From Pteria penguin (lineage: Eukaryota > Mollusca > Bivalvia > Pterioida > Pteriidae), in the NCBI GenBank assembly GCA_035048485.1, contig CM068592.1, positions 41,386,045 to 41,450,044 on the forward strand: a DNA stretch of 64,000 nt, in the 5' to 3' direction. The first letter of the stretch is position 1, and every line of letters begins with the position of its first letter. The translations under genes and the position numbers were made by a program. Below, piece after piece: positions 1 through 10,889 of this stretch. The notes beneath the pieces are model-generated. The model saw only the letters and a program-made list of their open reading frames with translations. It did not search any database and had not been told where the DNA came from.

Positions 1-9
1 ACTATATCT

Positions 10-175
10 TCTTAGCCTTACACTTAACCTAACTCTTAACCTTACACTGAATCTTACACTTAACCTTACACTGAACGTTACACTTAACCTTAGACTTAAC
101 CTTAGACTTAATCTTACACTTAACCTTACATTTAACCTTACACTTTTACACTTAACCTTACATTTAACCTTACTC
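10..175. repeat. Degenerate 6/12-bp tandem repeat, telomere-like in look
   Basis: Alternating hexamers of the type CTTAAC and CTTACA, with variants CTTAGA and CTGAAC, run for about 165 bp. The pattern superficially resembles the C-rich strand of a telomere repeat, but the exact CCCTAA unit never occurs. I read it as a degenerate short-period minisatellite. An ancient interstitial telomere-like tract is possible but not shown. Confidence 0.8.
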
Positions 176-734
176 TTGATTTTATTTCGAAAACTCTTCA
201 TGTGTACAGACATAGTGCATTATACTGCATATGGATTGTCAGTTAATCTCTATTTTGGTCATAATTACAATTGATGTTGTTAAGTGGATTATAGATCCGA
301 GAAATCATTATAACGTTAAGCAGTAAATCTAGCTCCCGTAACTCTGCCGACATTTGAGTTAGCGCAACAAAATATTACCTTAAAAAGTGAACGGTAGAAT
401 TTTGTGATATGTTAGCGTAGCCATGATTTCACGTGACTTCACGTGACACTTGACTTAGCGTGGGTCGTGATTTCATACATGTGCACACAAATCTTTGAAT
501 ACATGTCTATAAATGTAGTCATGATTTATCATTCATGAAACATGGTTTAAAATGCTAAAAACTAAAAAATAGATAATCAAACCCTATAAAAGTACATAAT
601 GGTAAAATACATGTATCTTTCATTTAAGAATAAATGTTGATAGGGTAGAGTATTTCCTATCGCAGATTAATTAAAAATGACAATAAGTAATGGTTATATG
701 CAATTGAATGTGTAACAGGAAGGGTGAAAATTGT
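176..734. other. Unique AT-rich sequence, no gene seen
   Basis: No open frame of interest and no recognised element. Two CACGTG E-box hexamers sit 10 bp apart at 430-435 and 440-445 inside a short direct repeat, which may be chance. Confidence 0.6.
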
Positions 735-808
735 GCCCGGTCTCGGTAATCGAACCCAGAAACTCTGTATATCAGGATAGACGCTCTCATCATTTAGCTA
801 TCCAGGCC
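735..808 (-). mobile_element. tRNA-like segment, probable SINE head or tRNA pseudogene
   Basis: Read on the minus strand, this 74-nt stretch has an A-box-like region (tggatagctaaatgatgaga), a B-box-like GGGTTCGATTACC, and acceptor ends GCCTGG and CCGGGC that pair over six bases. The anticodon loop would read GAT (Ile-like). The T stem pairs poorly, and the D-loop is altered from the usual 'agctcaatggttagag'. A decayed tRNA or the head of a tRNA-derived SINE is more likely than a working tRNA gene. I could not define a SINE body beside it. Confidence 0.5.
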
Positions 809-1312
809 GTAAGGACATCCGTTGCACATGCATTGATGCACAGTGCATGACTCAATTTCGATTACCAAGATCACCCGAAATTACAGTAATTTTCAAACAC
901 ATTTGTAGTTTGAGGTGAAATGACGTAAATGTGTAATACGCATGAAAGTGATAAATCTTCTTTTCACTAGAGCTTTGAAGGGTTCCTTATCCAAGAACGA
1001 TAACTCTAAGTTAAAGGCAATAATTAACGATAGACCGAACCGGACATACCACTCTGTAACAGAAGAAAACCGTTATAACCTGGAGTTCTTTGTTCCTTTG
1101 TTTGTTGCTTTTCCTTTCAGTGAATGCATCTGTACTATAGAAGATTTATTGAAATGAAAAAATGTGATTATATTGAATCATCCATCAGATAACAGACATA
1201 TTCCATAGTGAAACGGTCATATGTCCTGTAACTCAACACTGCTGAATCGTCTCGAAACAGGAAATATCATGAAAAAATGTCTATCAATGTCTGCTGTAAG
1301 AAATTCTATTCT
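809..1312. other. Unique sequence, no supported gene
   Basis: A 71-codon open frame at 942-1157 has no recognisable domain, signal peptide or splice context, so I do not call it. Nothing else stands out. Confidence 0.5.
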
Positions 1313-2737
1313 TGTTGTCTTTTTACTTATCACTGTTGTTCCAGCGTTGTTGATACTGATTTACTATTAACATTTGCCTTTGATATTTTATTACTATTGC
1401 ACAAGTGTCGTTTTTACTGTTATATTTTGTTGCCCCAGTGTTATTGATACTGTCATTTCTGTTGCCCAGTGTTTAATACTGATATTACTGTTGCCTTAGT
1501 GTTTTAATACTGTTATTACTGTCGTCCCAGTGTTTAATACTGTTATTACTGTTGCCTTAGTGTTTTAATACTGTTATTACTGTTGTCCCAGTGTTTAATA
1601 CTGTTATTACTGTTGTCCCAGTGTTTAATACTGTTATTACTGTTGTCCCAGTGTTTAATACTGTTATTACTGTTGTCCCAGTGTTTAATACTGTTGCCTC
1701 AGTGTTTAATACTGTTATTACTGTTGCCTTAGTGTTTTAATACTATTATTACTGTTGCCTTAGTGTTTAATACTGTTATTACTGTTGCCTCAGTGTTTTA
1801 ATACTGTTATTACTGTTGCCTTAGTGTTTAATACTGTTATTACTGTTGCCTCAGTGTTTTAATACTGTTATTACTGTTGCCTTGGTGTTTTAATACTGTT
1901 ATTACTGTGGCCTCACTGTTTAATGCTATTATTACTGTTGCCTTAGTGTTTAATACTGTTATTTCTGTTGCCTTAGTGTTTTATACTGTTATTACTGTTG
2001 CCTTAGTGTTTATACTTTTATTACTGTTGCCTTAGTGTTTAATACTGTTATTACTGTTGTCTCAGTGTTTTAATACTGTTATCACTATGGCCCCAGTGTT
2101 TAATACTGTTGTCTCAGTGTTTGATACTGTTAATATTGATGCCCCAGCATCTATATAATGTTAATACTGTTGTCCCAGTGTTTAATGCTGTTATTACTGT
2201 TGCCTCAGTGTTTAATGCTATTATTACTGTTGCCTTAGTGTTTAATACTGTTGCCCCAGTGTTTTAATATTGTTATTTATGTTGCCTTAGTGTTTTGATA
2301 TTGTTAATACTGTTGTCCCAGTGTTTAATACTGTTGTCCCAGTGTTTAATACTGTTATTACTGTTGTCCCAGTGTTTAATACTGTTATTACTGTTGTCTC
2401 AGTGTTTAATACTGTTATTACTGTTGTCCCAGTGTTTAATACTGTTATTACTTTTGTCCCAGTGCTTTAATACTATTATTACTGTTGCTCCAGTGTTTAT
2501 TACACTTATTACTGTTGCCACAGTGTTTAATATTGTTATAACTATTGCCTCAGTGTTTTATACTATTATTACTGTTGCCTCAGTGTTTAATACTGTTATT
2601 ACCGTTGCTCCAGTGTTTATTACTCTTATTACTGTTGTCCCGGTCCAGTGTTTTGATACTCTTATTACTGTTGTCCCGGTCCAGTGTTTTGATACTGTTA
2701 TTACTGTTGTCCCGGTCCAGTGTTTTGATACTGCTAT
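1313..2737. repeat. 30-bp minisatellite array, about 47 copies
   Basis: The unit joins 'gttgtcccagtgtttaat' to 'actgttattact'; in many copies 'gtccca' is replaced by 'gcctta' or 'gcctca'. Units of exactly 30 bp are best preserved at 1600-1690 and 2340-2460; 31-bp units with an extra T are common elsewhere. The 5' end (1313-1480) is strongly degenerate. The last three copies (2630-2730) are a homogeneous subtype containing 'gtcccggtccagtg', a local late expansion. Because 30 is a multiple of three, one frame stays open from 2295 to 2804 as a 10-residue repeat; I treat that frame as an artefact. Confidence 0.95.
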
Positions 2738-2894
2738 TGTGTTAGTAAGTATAACATTTGTATATACAACCTCATACATTAAGCCCAGAATTTCCCAATA
2801 CTGATGCCCTGAACCGACACATTAGAATTCCAAGATATTTAAAGGTATAATAGTTGTTATTTTCATGTAAAATTTTCAAATAAAATATTATTTG

Positions 2895-3036
2895 TTTGGG
2901 GGGGGGGGGGTTGTTTGTTTGTTTTTGATTGGTTTTTTTTTTTTTTTTTTGGTTTTTTTTTTTTTTTTTTTTTTTTTTGTTTGTTTTGTTTGGTTTTTTT
3001 TTTTTTTTGTTTTGTTTGTTTGTTTGTTTGTTTGTT
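2895..3036. repeat. Poly-G then T/G low-complexity tract
   Basis: A run of about 12 G is followed by long T runs broken by GG and by (GTTT)n. Runs this long are hard to sequence, so their exact lengths are unreliable. Confidence 0.9.
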
Positions 3037-3907
3037 TTTTTTGATTACCAGATAATTGAAATATGTAAATAATAAGCAAATATTCTAAGCCACAAAAATG
3101 ATCTAATAACTATAATATCAACGTTTTGTTTTGCGTGTTTTAATTGATAACGAATTCATGTGGGATGATAAAAATTCAAAATTGCTGTTCAGAGACGTAT
3201 AACAAGGCGTAGGCTTTGTAAGTGATCGGATATCGGTGCATTTTAAGTAAATTTTATATTTTTATACATAACGAGAAGCATTTTCACACAAAATAATTTT
3301 AAAACAATAGCGGCTATTATGATTTTAAAGTGTCAAGTCAACCCATGAGCCAAATTGGCCTTAAAGGAAAAGCCAAAAATCTGTCTAAGGACAGAACTAT
3401 GTACGAAGGAAATATTACTTCATTTTGTAATAACTTACAAAGACCATGTATATCAGTAGTAATTCATTACACCATTTACGCATTTTGACAATCAACACTC
3501 AAGGCCAGAATTGTGGTAGTCCAAAATATATGTAAGGCAAAAGACAAAAGAAAAGAAAAAACCAGAACATCTAAGACACAGTTGTACATGAAAGAGAATC
3601 TCCTTAGTTTTCAAATTATCTACGATCAAATGGTAAATCTATGCATAATTACATACAATTTAGTGCGAATTTATAGTTATTTTACGATTGTATAAATGAT
3701 CTTTATTATCCAGTAAATGATTGAAACAACTTAAAGGTTAATGAGACAAACTTGTTTTCTATAATTCATAGTTCAATCACTCCGTCAAATAAAAGTCAGA
3801 AAATGTCATGAAGAGATATCTTTCACTGATCATTTTTCTTTTCATAATATTTATATGTTTAGTATAAAGTGTCACAAGGCGCATACCAATCCGATTTCTA
3901 CTCTGAA
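3037..3907. other. Unique AT-rich sequence, no gene seen
   Basis: No domain or RNA gene recognised. A 60-codon open frame at 3513-3695 is of the length expected by chance. Confidence 0.5.
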
Positions 3908-3996
3908 AATCTGAAAAGATTTCTATTCCTTAGGTGATACCTGCAATCTGAAAAGATTTCTACTTCTCAGGTGATACCTGCAATCTAAAAAAATTT
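3908..3996. repeat. 37-bp direct duplication
   Basis: Two copies of a 37-bp unit starting 'aatctgaaaagatttcta' and ending 'ggtgatacctgc' lie at 3908-3944 and 3945-3981, followed by the start of a diverged third. They differ at about four bases. Confidence 0.85.
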
Positions 3997-4112
3997 TCAA
4001 AGCCTTCATTTATCTGCTTTAATTTAATATTTGAATCACGTGGTAGGAATACTAGTAATGGATAACGAAAATTGAAAAAAGATACACAAAACGATTGACA
4101 GTGTCAATGGAG

Positions 4113-4203
4113 TTGTTTGTTCGTTTGTTTGTTTTGGGGTTTTTTGGGTTTTTCTTTTTTTTTTTTTGGTTTTTTTTTGGTTTTTTTGTTTGTGTGTTTG
4201 CCT
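4113..4203. repeat. T/G low-complexity tract
   Basis: (GTTT)n followed by T runs broken by GG and GGG, similar in style to the tract near 2.9 kb. The short open frames on both strands here are composition artefacts. Confidence 0.85.
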
Positions 4204-4269
4204 ATTTGTATATTTAATTTTTGTCATTACATCAAGTTAATAGACGACCTCTCTTCTCAGTTACATAAA

Positions 4270-4501
4270 GTACAACATGTCGACGACCTTATATACCGAA
4301 AGTGACCGCTTTCTTAGCAACACACAAGTACAACATGTCGACGACCTTAAATACCAAAAGTGACCGCTTTCTTAGCAACACACAAGTACAACATGTCGAC
4401 GACCTTAAATACCAAAAGTGACCGCTTTCTTAGCAACACACATGTACAACATGTCGACGACCTTAAATACCAAAAGTGACCGCTTTCTTAGCAACACACA
4501 T
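4270..4501. repeat. 58-bp tandem repeat, 4 copies
   Basis: Units begin 'gtacaacatgtcgacgacct' at 4270, 4328, 4386 and 4444, exactly 58 bp apart, and end 'cttagcaacacaca'. They differ at only a few positions, which points to recent duplication. Each unit carries a GTCGAC palindrome. Confidence 0.95.
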
Positions 4502-5698
4502 GTATTTTAACGATGTCGAAAACCAGATATACCTACTTAGGTCTGCATGCACTTGATTAACCTTTTTGGTCAATTAATTAGAGTTAGCAGTGTATTGTAT
4601 GCACATCGTAAGTTGATAGATCGACCAAATATCTTTTGTTGAACACCTGGAAAAGCCAGTTCAATGTAATCAGTAGATATTTACGGCAAAGCACTCAGTG
4701 GAGTAGATTTCGGTGTAATAGATGTCATGTATGTGCAAACGATATCATTATATCAAAAGCCACAAGGACAAAAACCTTCTCTAAATATAGCTTAATGTGA
4801 CAATCAACGGCCGAGTTTTTAGATTCACATGTACATTGTAAATGTATGAATGCAAGAAACTAGATTATTCGTTCTATTTCAAGTAAAAGCAGTGATTTTT
4901 TTTATTTTCATTTCACCTCATTACACTGATAAACATGGAACATGTCAACTGTATACGACATTGATAAATTCTCTGATTCCAGTTATAAATTATTGCGTCT
5001 ATAAATAGATATACTGGCACTTTCTGAACCAAGTTGTCACCTTTTGACCTGTGATAACGTGTATCGTAATGTGGTCATATAAAAGTTTAAAACCAAAGTT
5101 TACAGCGGTACTGAATTTTGGACTCTTTGGTCTATTTCCAGGGGTGGACGTAAATGTCGCTGGGATCTTTTTCTTTCTTTTTGTATATTCATTTATTTAT
5201 CTGTTTATTTATTCATGTATACATGTTACCTGTATTTATTTATTTATTTATATTAATATGTCTTTTCATATTAATCTATCTTTTCGTTTATTTCAAAATA
5301 TGCTTTAATCAAGAAGTATCATGAATTTCTCCTCCTATTTTAGTTTTTGCTTTACATGCTCATCATGTAAAGGAATAATATAGTTGGGTTATTTTCTATT
5401 ACATCCACCACTGAATATTTTGATTTAGGAATTTTAAAGATAAATTAGGTAAACATTCTTGTCATATATCTGTTTACATTGCTAAGCGAGTTGACACAGC
5501 ATGTTTCTAGCAAAGGTCAATACGGACAGGTCTTCTGGATGTATAGGACATCATATCACGTTATTTTCCCTCCAAAATTTTTATTTTCGCGAAACATCAA
5601 ATATCGCCGTTTTATTCGCTATGTTCAAACGTGACGAACGAAGCGTGAATCTATTCCAAAGTATTGACATAAGATGCATATGTTTTAGAGGCGATAAC
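4502..5698. other. Unique sequence with an ATTT-rich patch, no gene
   Basis: The stretch 5185-5290 is rich in (ATTT)n and keeps an 85-codon frame (5051-5308) open with long aromatic and leucine runs. I regard that as low-complexity translation. Nothing else recognised. Confidence 0.5.
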
Positions 5699-6145
5699 AT
5701 GGTATAAACTAACACGGTATATTATAACACAGTATATGTTAACAAGGTATATGTAAACACGGTAATACTTTAACGTGAAATATGTAAACACGGTATATTT
5801 TAACACGGTGTATGTTAACACGGTATATATTAACAATATGTTAACAAGTTAAGTGTCAACGCCATATATTTTAACACGGTAGATCTATATGTTAACACGG
5901 TACATATTTTAACGTGGTATATATGAACACGGTAATTTTAACACTATATATTTTAACACAGTGTATGTAAACACGATATATGTTAACACGATATATGTTA
6001 ACACGGTATACGTTAACACGGTACATATTTTAACATGGAATATGTTAAAACGGTACATTTTAACATGGTATATTTTAACACGGTATATGTTAAATCTGTA
6101 TATGTTTACACAGTACATTTTAACACGGTATATATTAACCCGTGC
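5699..6145. repeat. 15-bp minisatellite, about 30 degenerate copies
   Basis: The unit is close to 'cggtatatgttaaca', with frequent 'tattttaaca' and 'gtacattttaaca' variants. Many copies contain the palindrome GTTAAC. The 15-bp period keeps frames open on both strands, so the short open frames here are not genes. Confidence 0.92.
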
Positions 6146-6300
6146 TTTGTAAAGTCCAAGACAAACAATACAACCGATATTTCTTTGTCAAAATCCTTAC
6201 ACTGTTACAAAATGATTCCCTGTATCTCCTGGTATTAATGAACCAAATGAACTTGATCCGAGATATCTAAAAGTTTGGATATCCTAAGTCCTGCTCGGGA

Positions 6301-6397
6301 TTGTGTTGTTGTTGTTGTTGCTGCTGTTGTTGCTGCTGCTGCTGTTGCTGCTTTGTTTTGTTTTATTTTTTATTTATTTATTCATTTATTTATTTAT
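6301..6397. repeat. (TTG/CTG)n triplet tract followed by (TTTA)n
   Basis: Interrupted TTG and CTG triplets cover 6302-6352, then T-rich sequence and (ATTT)n to 6397. It is a compound microsatellite; no open frame around it suggests a coding polyglutamine or polyleucine tract. Confidence 0.9.
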
Positions 6398-7215
6398 GTC
6401 TCGTTTCCTATCACGGGGAATCTCTCTTTATACTGACATATGCAGGAATCTTCTAATGTACTCTGTCTCATAGAAACTTCCCAATTTCTTAACATGTAGC
6501 CCTATGGACAACTGATTGCTACTTGAACATCTTCTTTGCACTTAGGTATGACATGCTTGGATTTACAGATTTCCGACATGTAACCGATTTTTTAGGGGTC
6601 GCAAAGTTTGATTTTGGACGACGCATTAGCTTTTTTTCTAATGCGTTCTGTGTAAAACAACCCAGCTCAAAAATTCTGAAGACTAACTACATTGTGCCCA
6701 TTCCACCATAGTCTCCTCAAAATCCACTATATCATACATGTCTCGCTCATTAATTCAAATCTCAGTATTTACATGCCTCAGATTTACTCACATTAACCAA
6801 CTAGAATTCGTGTTGCTTACATGTTTGCATTAGAATGTAGTATCTTCAGCGAAAATTTGAAGGAAATGCACATGCGTAGTAATCTATTAATAGTATGACC
6901 TTTGTGACCTTTTCAGTGATTGGTAAAAACCAACTCACCCGATAAGTGAAAGGAAGAGCAGTGTCCTATCTGCTCTGACGGCGTTTTTACAATTTTGCTG
7001 TTAATTAACGCGATGTAATTTGCAAAAAAAAGCCAAAATGTGAGCTGTCACATCTTACGAATCGTATCGCGTAAATAGGGCCTTAAATAGACTTTACAAG
7101 TGGTATATTTTGTTGCACACGTCGAGACATACAGGAATAACATACAATGTAAACTCGCCTTTCGGGGGTCTTATATGGCCCTCTCCTGAGTTAAGGATGA
7201 GACAGAATATCACTT
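6398..7215. other. Unique sequence, no gene seen
   Basis: A 62-codon frame at 6523-6711 shows no recognisable domain. The stretch 7160-7215 leads into the 33-bp array. Confidence 0.5.
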
Positions 7216-9026
7216 CTGATAACGGAGAGGGCTACTGTCCGGCGCTAACTAGTGACTAAGAGAGGGCTACTGTCCGGCGCTTACTGGTGACAGAGAGATC
7301 TACTACACGGCGCTAACTGGTGACAGAGAAGGCTGCTACACGGCGATAATTGGTAACAGAGAGGGTGACTACACGCCGCTAACTGGTGACAGAGATGGCT
7401 ACTACCCGGCGCTAAATGGTGACAGATAAGGCTACTACACGGCGCTAACTGGTGACAGAGAGGGCTACTACACGACGCTAGCTGATGACAAAGAGGGCTA
7501 CTACGCGGTGCTAACTAGTGACAGAGAGGGCTTATACACGGCGCTAACTGGTGACAGAGAGGGCTACATGTACTACACGACGCTAGCTGATGACAGAGAG
7601 GGCTACTACGCGGTGCTAACTAGTGACAGAGTGGGCTACTACACGGCGTTAACTGGTGACAGAGAGGCCTACTTCACGGCGCTAACTGGTGACAGAGAGG
7701 GCTACTACACGGAGGTAAATGGTGACAGATAGGGCTACTACACGGAGCTAACTGGTGACAGAGAGGGCTACTACACGGTTTTAACTGGTGACAGAGAGGT
7801 CTTGTCCACGGCGCTAAATGGTGACAGAGAGGTTTATTACACGGCGCTAACTGGTGACAGAGAGGGCTACTACCCGGCGCTAAATGGTGACAGAGAGGTC
7901 TACTACACGGAGCTAACTGGTGACAGAGAGTGCTACTACACGGCGCTAACTCATGACAGATAGGGCTACTACACGGCGCTAACTGATGACAGATGGGTTA
8001 CTACATGGCGTTAACTGGTGACAGAGAGGCCTACTGCACGGCGCTAAATGGTGACAGAGAGGGGTTTTAAACGGCGCTAACTCGTGACAGATAGGGCTAT
8101 TACACGGCGCTAACTGGTGACAGAGAGGGCTACTACCCGGCGCTAAATGGTGACAGATAGGGCTACTACACGGCGCTAGCTGGTGACAGAGAGGATTACT
8201 ACACGGCGCTAACTGGTGACAGAGAGGGCTACTACGCGGTGCTAATTGGTGACAGAGAAGGTTATTACACGGCGCTAACTGGTGACAGAGAGGGCTACTA
8301 CACGGCGCTAACTGGTGACAGAGAGAGCTACTGCAAAGCGCTAACTCGAGACAGAGAGGGCTACTACACGGCGTTAGCTGATGACAGAGAGAGCTACTAC
8401 GCGGTGCTAACTAGTGACAGAGAGGGCCAATGCACGGCGCTAGCTGGTGACAGAGAGGATTTCTACACGGCGCTAACTCTAACTGGTGACAGAAAGGTAT
8501 TGTACATGGCGCTAACTGGTGACAGAGAAGGTTATTACACGACGCAAACTGGTGACAGAGAGGGCTACTACACGGTGCTTATTGGTGATGGAGAGAGCTA
8601 CTTCACGGGGCTAACTGGTGACAGAGAGGGTTACTACACAGCGCTAACTTGTGACAGAGAGGGTTACTTCACGGCGCTAACTGGTGACAGAGAGGGTTAC
8701 TACACGGCGCTAACTGGTGACAGAGAGAGCTACTACACGGCGCTTACTGGTGACAGAGAGGGATTGTACACGGCGCTAATTTGTGACAGAGAGGATTACT
8801 ACACGGCGCTTACTGATGACAGACAGGGTTACTACACGGCGCTAACTGGTGACAGAGATAGTTACTACACGACGCTTTTGGTGACAGAGAAGGATACTAC
8901 ACGGCGCTAACTGGTGACAGACAGGGTTACTACACGTGGCTAACTGGTGACAGAGAGGGACTCTACACGGCGCTAACTGGTGACAGACAGGGTTATTACA
9001 CGGCGCTAACCGATTACAGAGAGAGC
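7216..9026. repeat. 33-bp minisatellite array, about 55 copies
   Basis: The unit joins 'ggcgctaactggtgacagag' to 'agggctactacac'. Point variants are spread across all positions. Since 33 is a multiple of three, the frame reading ALTGDREGYYT stays open over 7508-7732 and 8239-8910 (223 codons). Other copies carry 'agatag' and stop in that frame, and the substitutions change amino acids freely (G/S/D/V, Y/C/F, T/M/K). I see no sign of protein selection and call it noncoding. Confidence 0.95.
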
Positions 9027-9518
9027 TCACTGCAGCTTATACCTTATGTAAGATCTGTGTTCGAATATCATATGGCGGTATGTGAGAAGGTCGTACCATA
9101 TTACCGACTGTCGGCGGTCGTTTCCACGAAATCATGTATCCAACCAAAATATCGGCACTTTTCATGACTATATATACAGACCAGATTATCGGCAATTTTC
9201 GTATAGCTTGTTTGCATGTAATGGAGTCCAAGTGTTCTTGATCATATATTTTATTTCCTGTTGCTTTCAAATGAAATTGAAAACCTCAACTGAAAATAGC
9301 AATTTTAAATAGAACGAACTTCCGGCACAGTTTTTAAAATATATGCTGTTATGATTTTATGACAAGAAATGAACGATTCTTATCGGCAGAATTGTACCTA
9401 GTAAACTAAATCAGGCCATAGTTTGATAGCTATACACCCTAATCATTCCAGACAAAATCGTATAATACAACTGGTACTGATATGCGAGTCGATAAAAGAT
9501 TCAACTACAAAAGAAGGA
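9027..9518. other. Unique sequence, no gene seen
   Basis: Two opposite-strand open frames of 76 and 77 codons overlap here (9037-9312). Neither resembles a known protein. Nothing else recognised. Confidence 0.5.
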
Positions 9519-9665
9519 GGGCAGACTTGGTGTAATGGTTAAGCGCTTGGCTCCTAATGCGGGCGCTCATGGTTCGATCCGCAGATGTCACGATGTTTTA
9601 GTTCCTGCCATCATGTCGCTATATGGTAGAAAACATCGTCAACATCCACCAAACTAAAGTAAGAA
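9519..9665 (+). mobile_element. tRNA-derived SINE
   Basis: The head (about 9520-9590) has an A box in 'tggtgtaatggttaagcg' (9528-9545) and a B box 'ggttcgatccg' (9571-9581), the internal RNA polymerase III promoter of tRNA genes. The anticodon stem does not fold well, so this is not a working tRNA. The 3' part, 'gtcgctatatggtagaaaac' onward, is a diverged version of the tail at 30.1 kb and ends near an A-rich stretch. Head plus shared tail fits a SINE of a type common in molluscs. Confidence 0.7.
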
Positions 9666-10480
9666 CGGGTGTAAGTAATTTTTTCTAACCACTGTAGCTG
9701 CCATTTTTATGCCTTTCATTGGATATTTTATGTAGACCACGGAACGCTACCTCTCCCCCTACTTGTCGGAATCTTTATCAGTACTGACGTTTATAATATC
9801 ATAAGCCAACACTTCATAATAATCATTGACGTACATGCAAAGCTCATCACGTTTTAAATAAAAATAGACCGAGTAATGATCGAAAGAATCCATTCCGAAT
9901 TTCCTTTGTTTGCTCCTCAAAATAATCCTCTCAACCAAAATATCAGCAAGTCAAGTAGCCCAATATTGTGAGAGCAGAGGTCGAGTGTCTTTCTCAATGG
10001 TTATCTGCCCCTTGTATACTCTCTACTTAGTGACTGATATCAATATATCCTAAAGCCAATGAGGTTAGAGTTAACGGAGATGATAACCAATAAAGAGCAG
10101 ATAACAAATAAAAAGTGCAGGAAATAATGATAGCATTCTTTACTCTGCCTTCAGATCGTTGATTTTACCGTAAGGGTTTATCAATGAGCGTGTACACAAT
10201 CAAATGAATAATATCATTAACAATACATACATATTCATGTAATCCTTCTCTATCTTTCTTTACTTATGATTTTTGTGCATGCAAGATGCACTTTTATCGA
10301 AATGTGCTTGATTACTCCCATGCCAAATATTCGATGGGCTAAAACGGAGAATTTCACATTCCAAAATGCGTATGCAGAATAGTTTTCGTGGCGCGCAAAT
10401 CAAATCAAAACCAACGTATGACGGTATTCACCCTTCTTAAAACAACGTGACATTCAGTCTATTTTTGATTGATATATCTA
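9666..10480. other. Unique sequence with a possible dispersed-repeat fragment
   Basis: Near 9999-10030, 'gttatctgccccttgta' resembles the start of the dispersed repeat at 34.5 and 49.3 kb, but the match is too short to call. No gene recognised. Confidence 0.45.
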
Positions 10481-10762
10481 TGACGTCATAAACATATGCG
10501 TTGTTTGTCGGAGTTTTGTCGGACCTCTGATGACGTCATCACAGTAGAAAAATTGCGTTTTGTGGAAGGGTGAATTTTCCCCCAGAGTTTTATACCAATT
10601 TGCATAAAATTTGATGACGTAACAATAACTTTATATCAGATACCGTCCTAAATGGGAAGTAACTCTGTGTAAGGAAAATACCGAATAGACACCTAGGGGA
10701 CGTAACTCTGATAAACACGTAATACTTATGACGTCATATACAACTATGATGAAGTGACGCAA
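10481..10762. promoter_or_regulatory. Cluster of CRE (TGACGTCA) sites
   Basis: Perfect CRE octamers, the site bound by CREB/ATF bZIP factors, lie at 10481-10488, 10531-10538 and 10729-10736. Near-matches TGACGTAA (10615-10622) and TGACGCAA (10755-10762) lie in the same 282 bp. In sequence this AT-rich I expect about one octamer per 64 kb. No coding exon is visible nearby, so the target is unknown. Part of a dispersed repeat is an alternative, since the sequence around two sites shares a 'gtaactctg' motif seen in mollusc repeats. Confidence 0.4.
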
Positions 10763-10889
10763 CATGAACAAGAGCAGAAATAAATTATTATCGGAAATGA
10801 ACGTAAAGGTAAAAATAAATTTAAAAAACTAATCAAAAGAGTTTTATATATTGTACTTGTACATGTAATATACGTTTTATATATTACAC

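Noticed and set aside
735..808. Functional tRNA gene
   Set aside because: The acceptor stem pairs but the T stem does not, and the D arm is altered; a decayed tRNA or SINE head fits better. The segments at 9520 and 49563 fail on the anticodon stem and on box spacing.
7508..8910. Long open frames with an 11-residue ALTGDREGYYT repeat
   Set aside because: The unit is 33 bp, so one open copy makes the frame open throughout. Other copies in the same array contain in-frame stops, and differences change residues freely.
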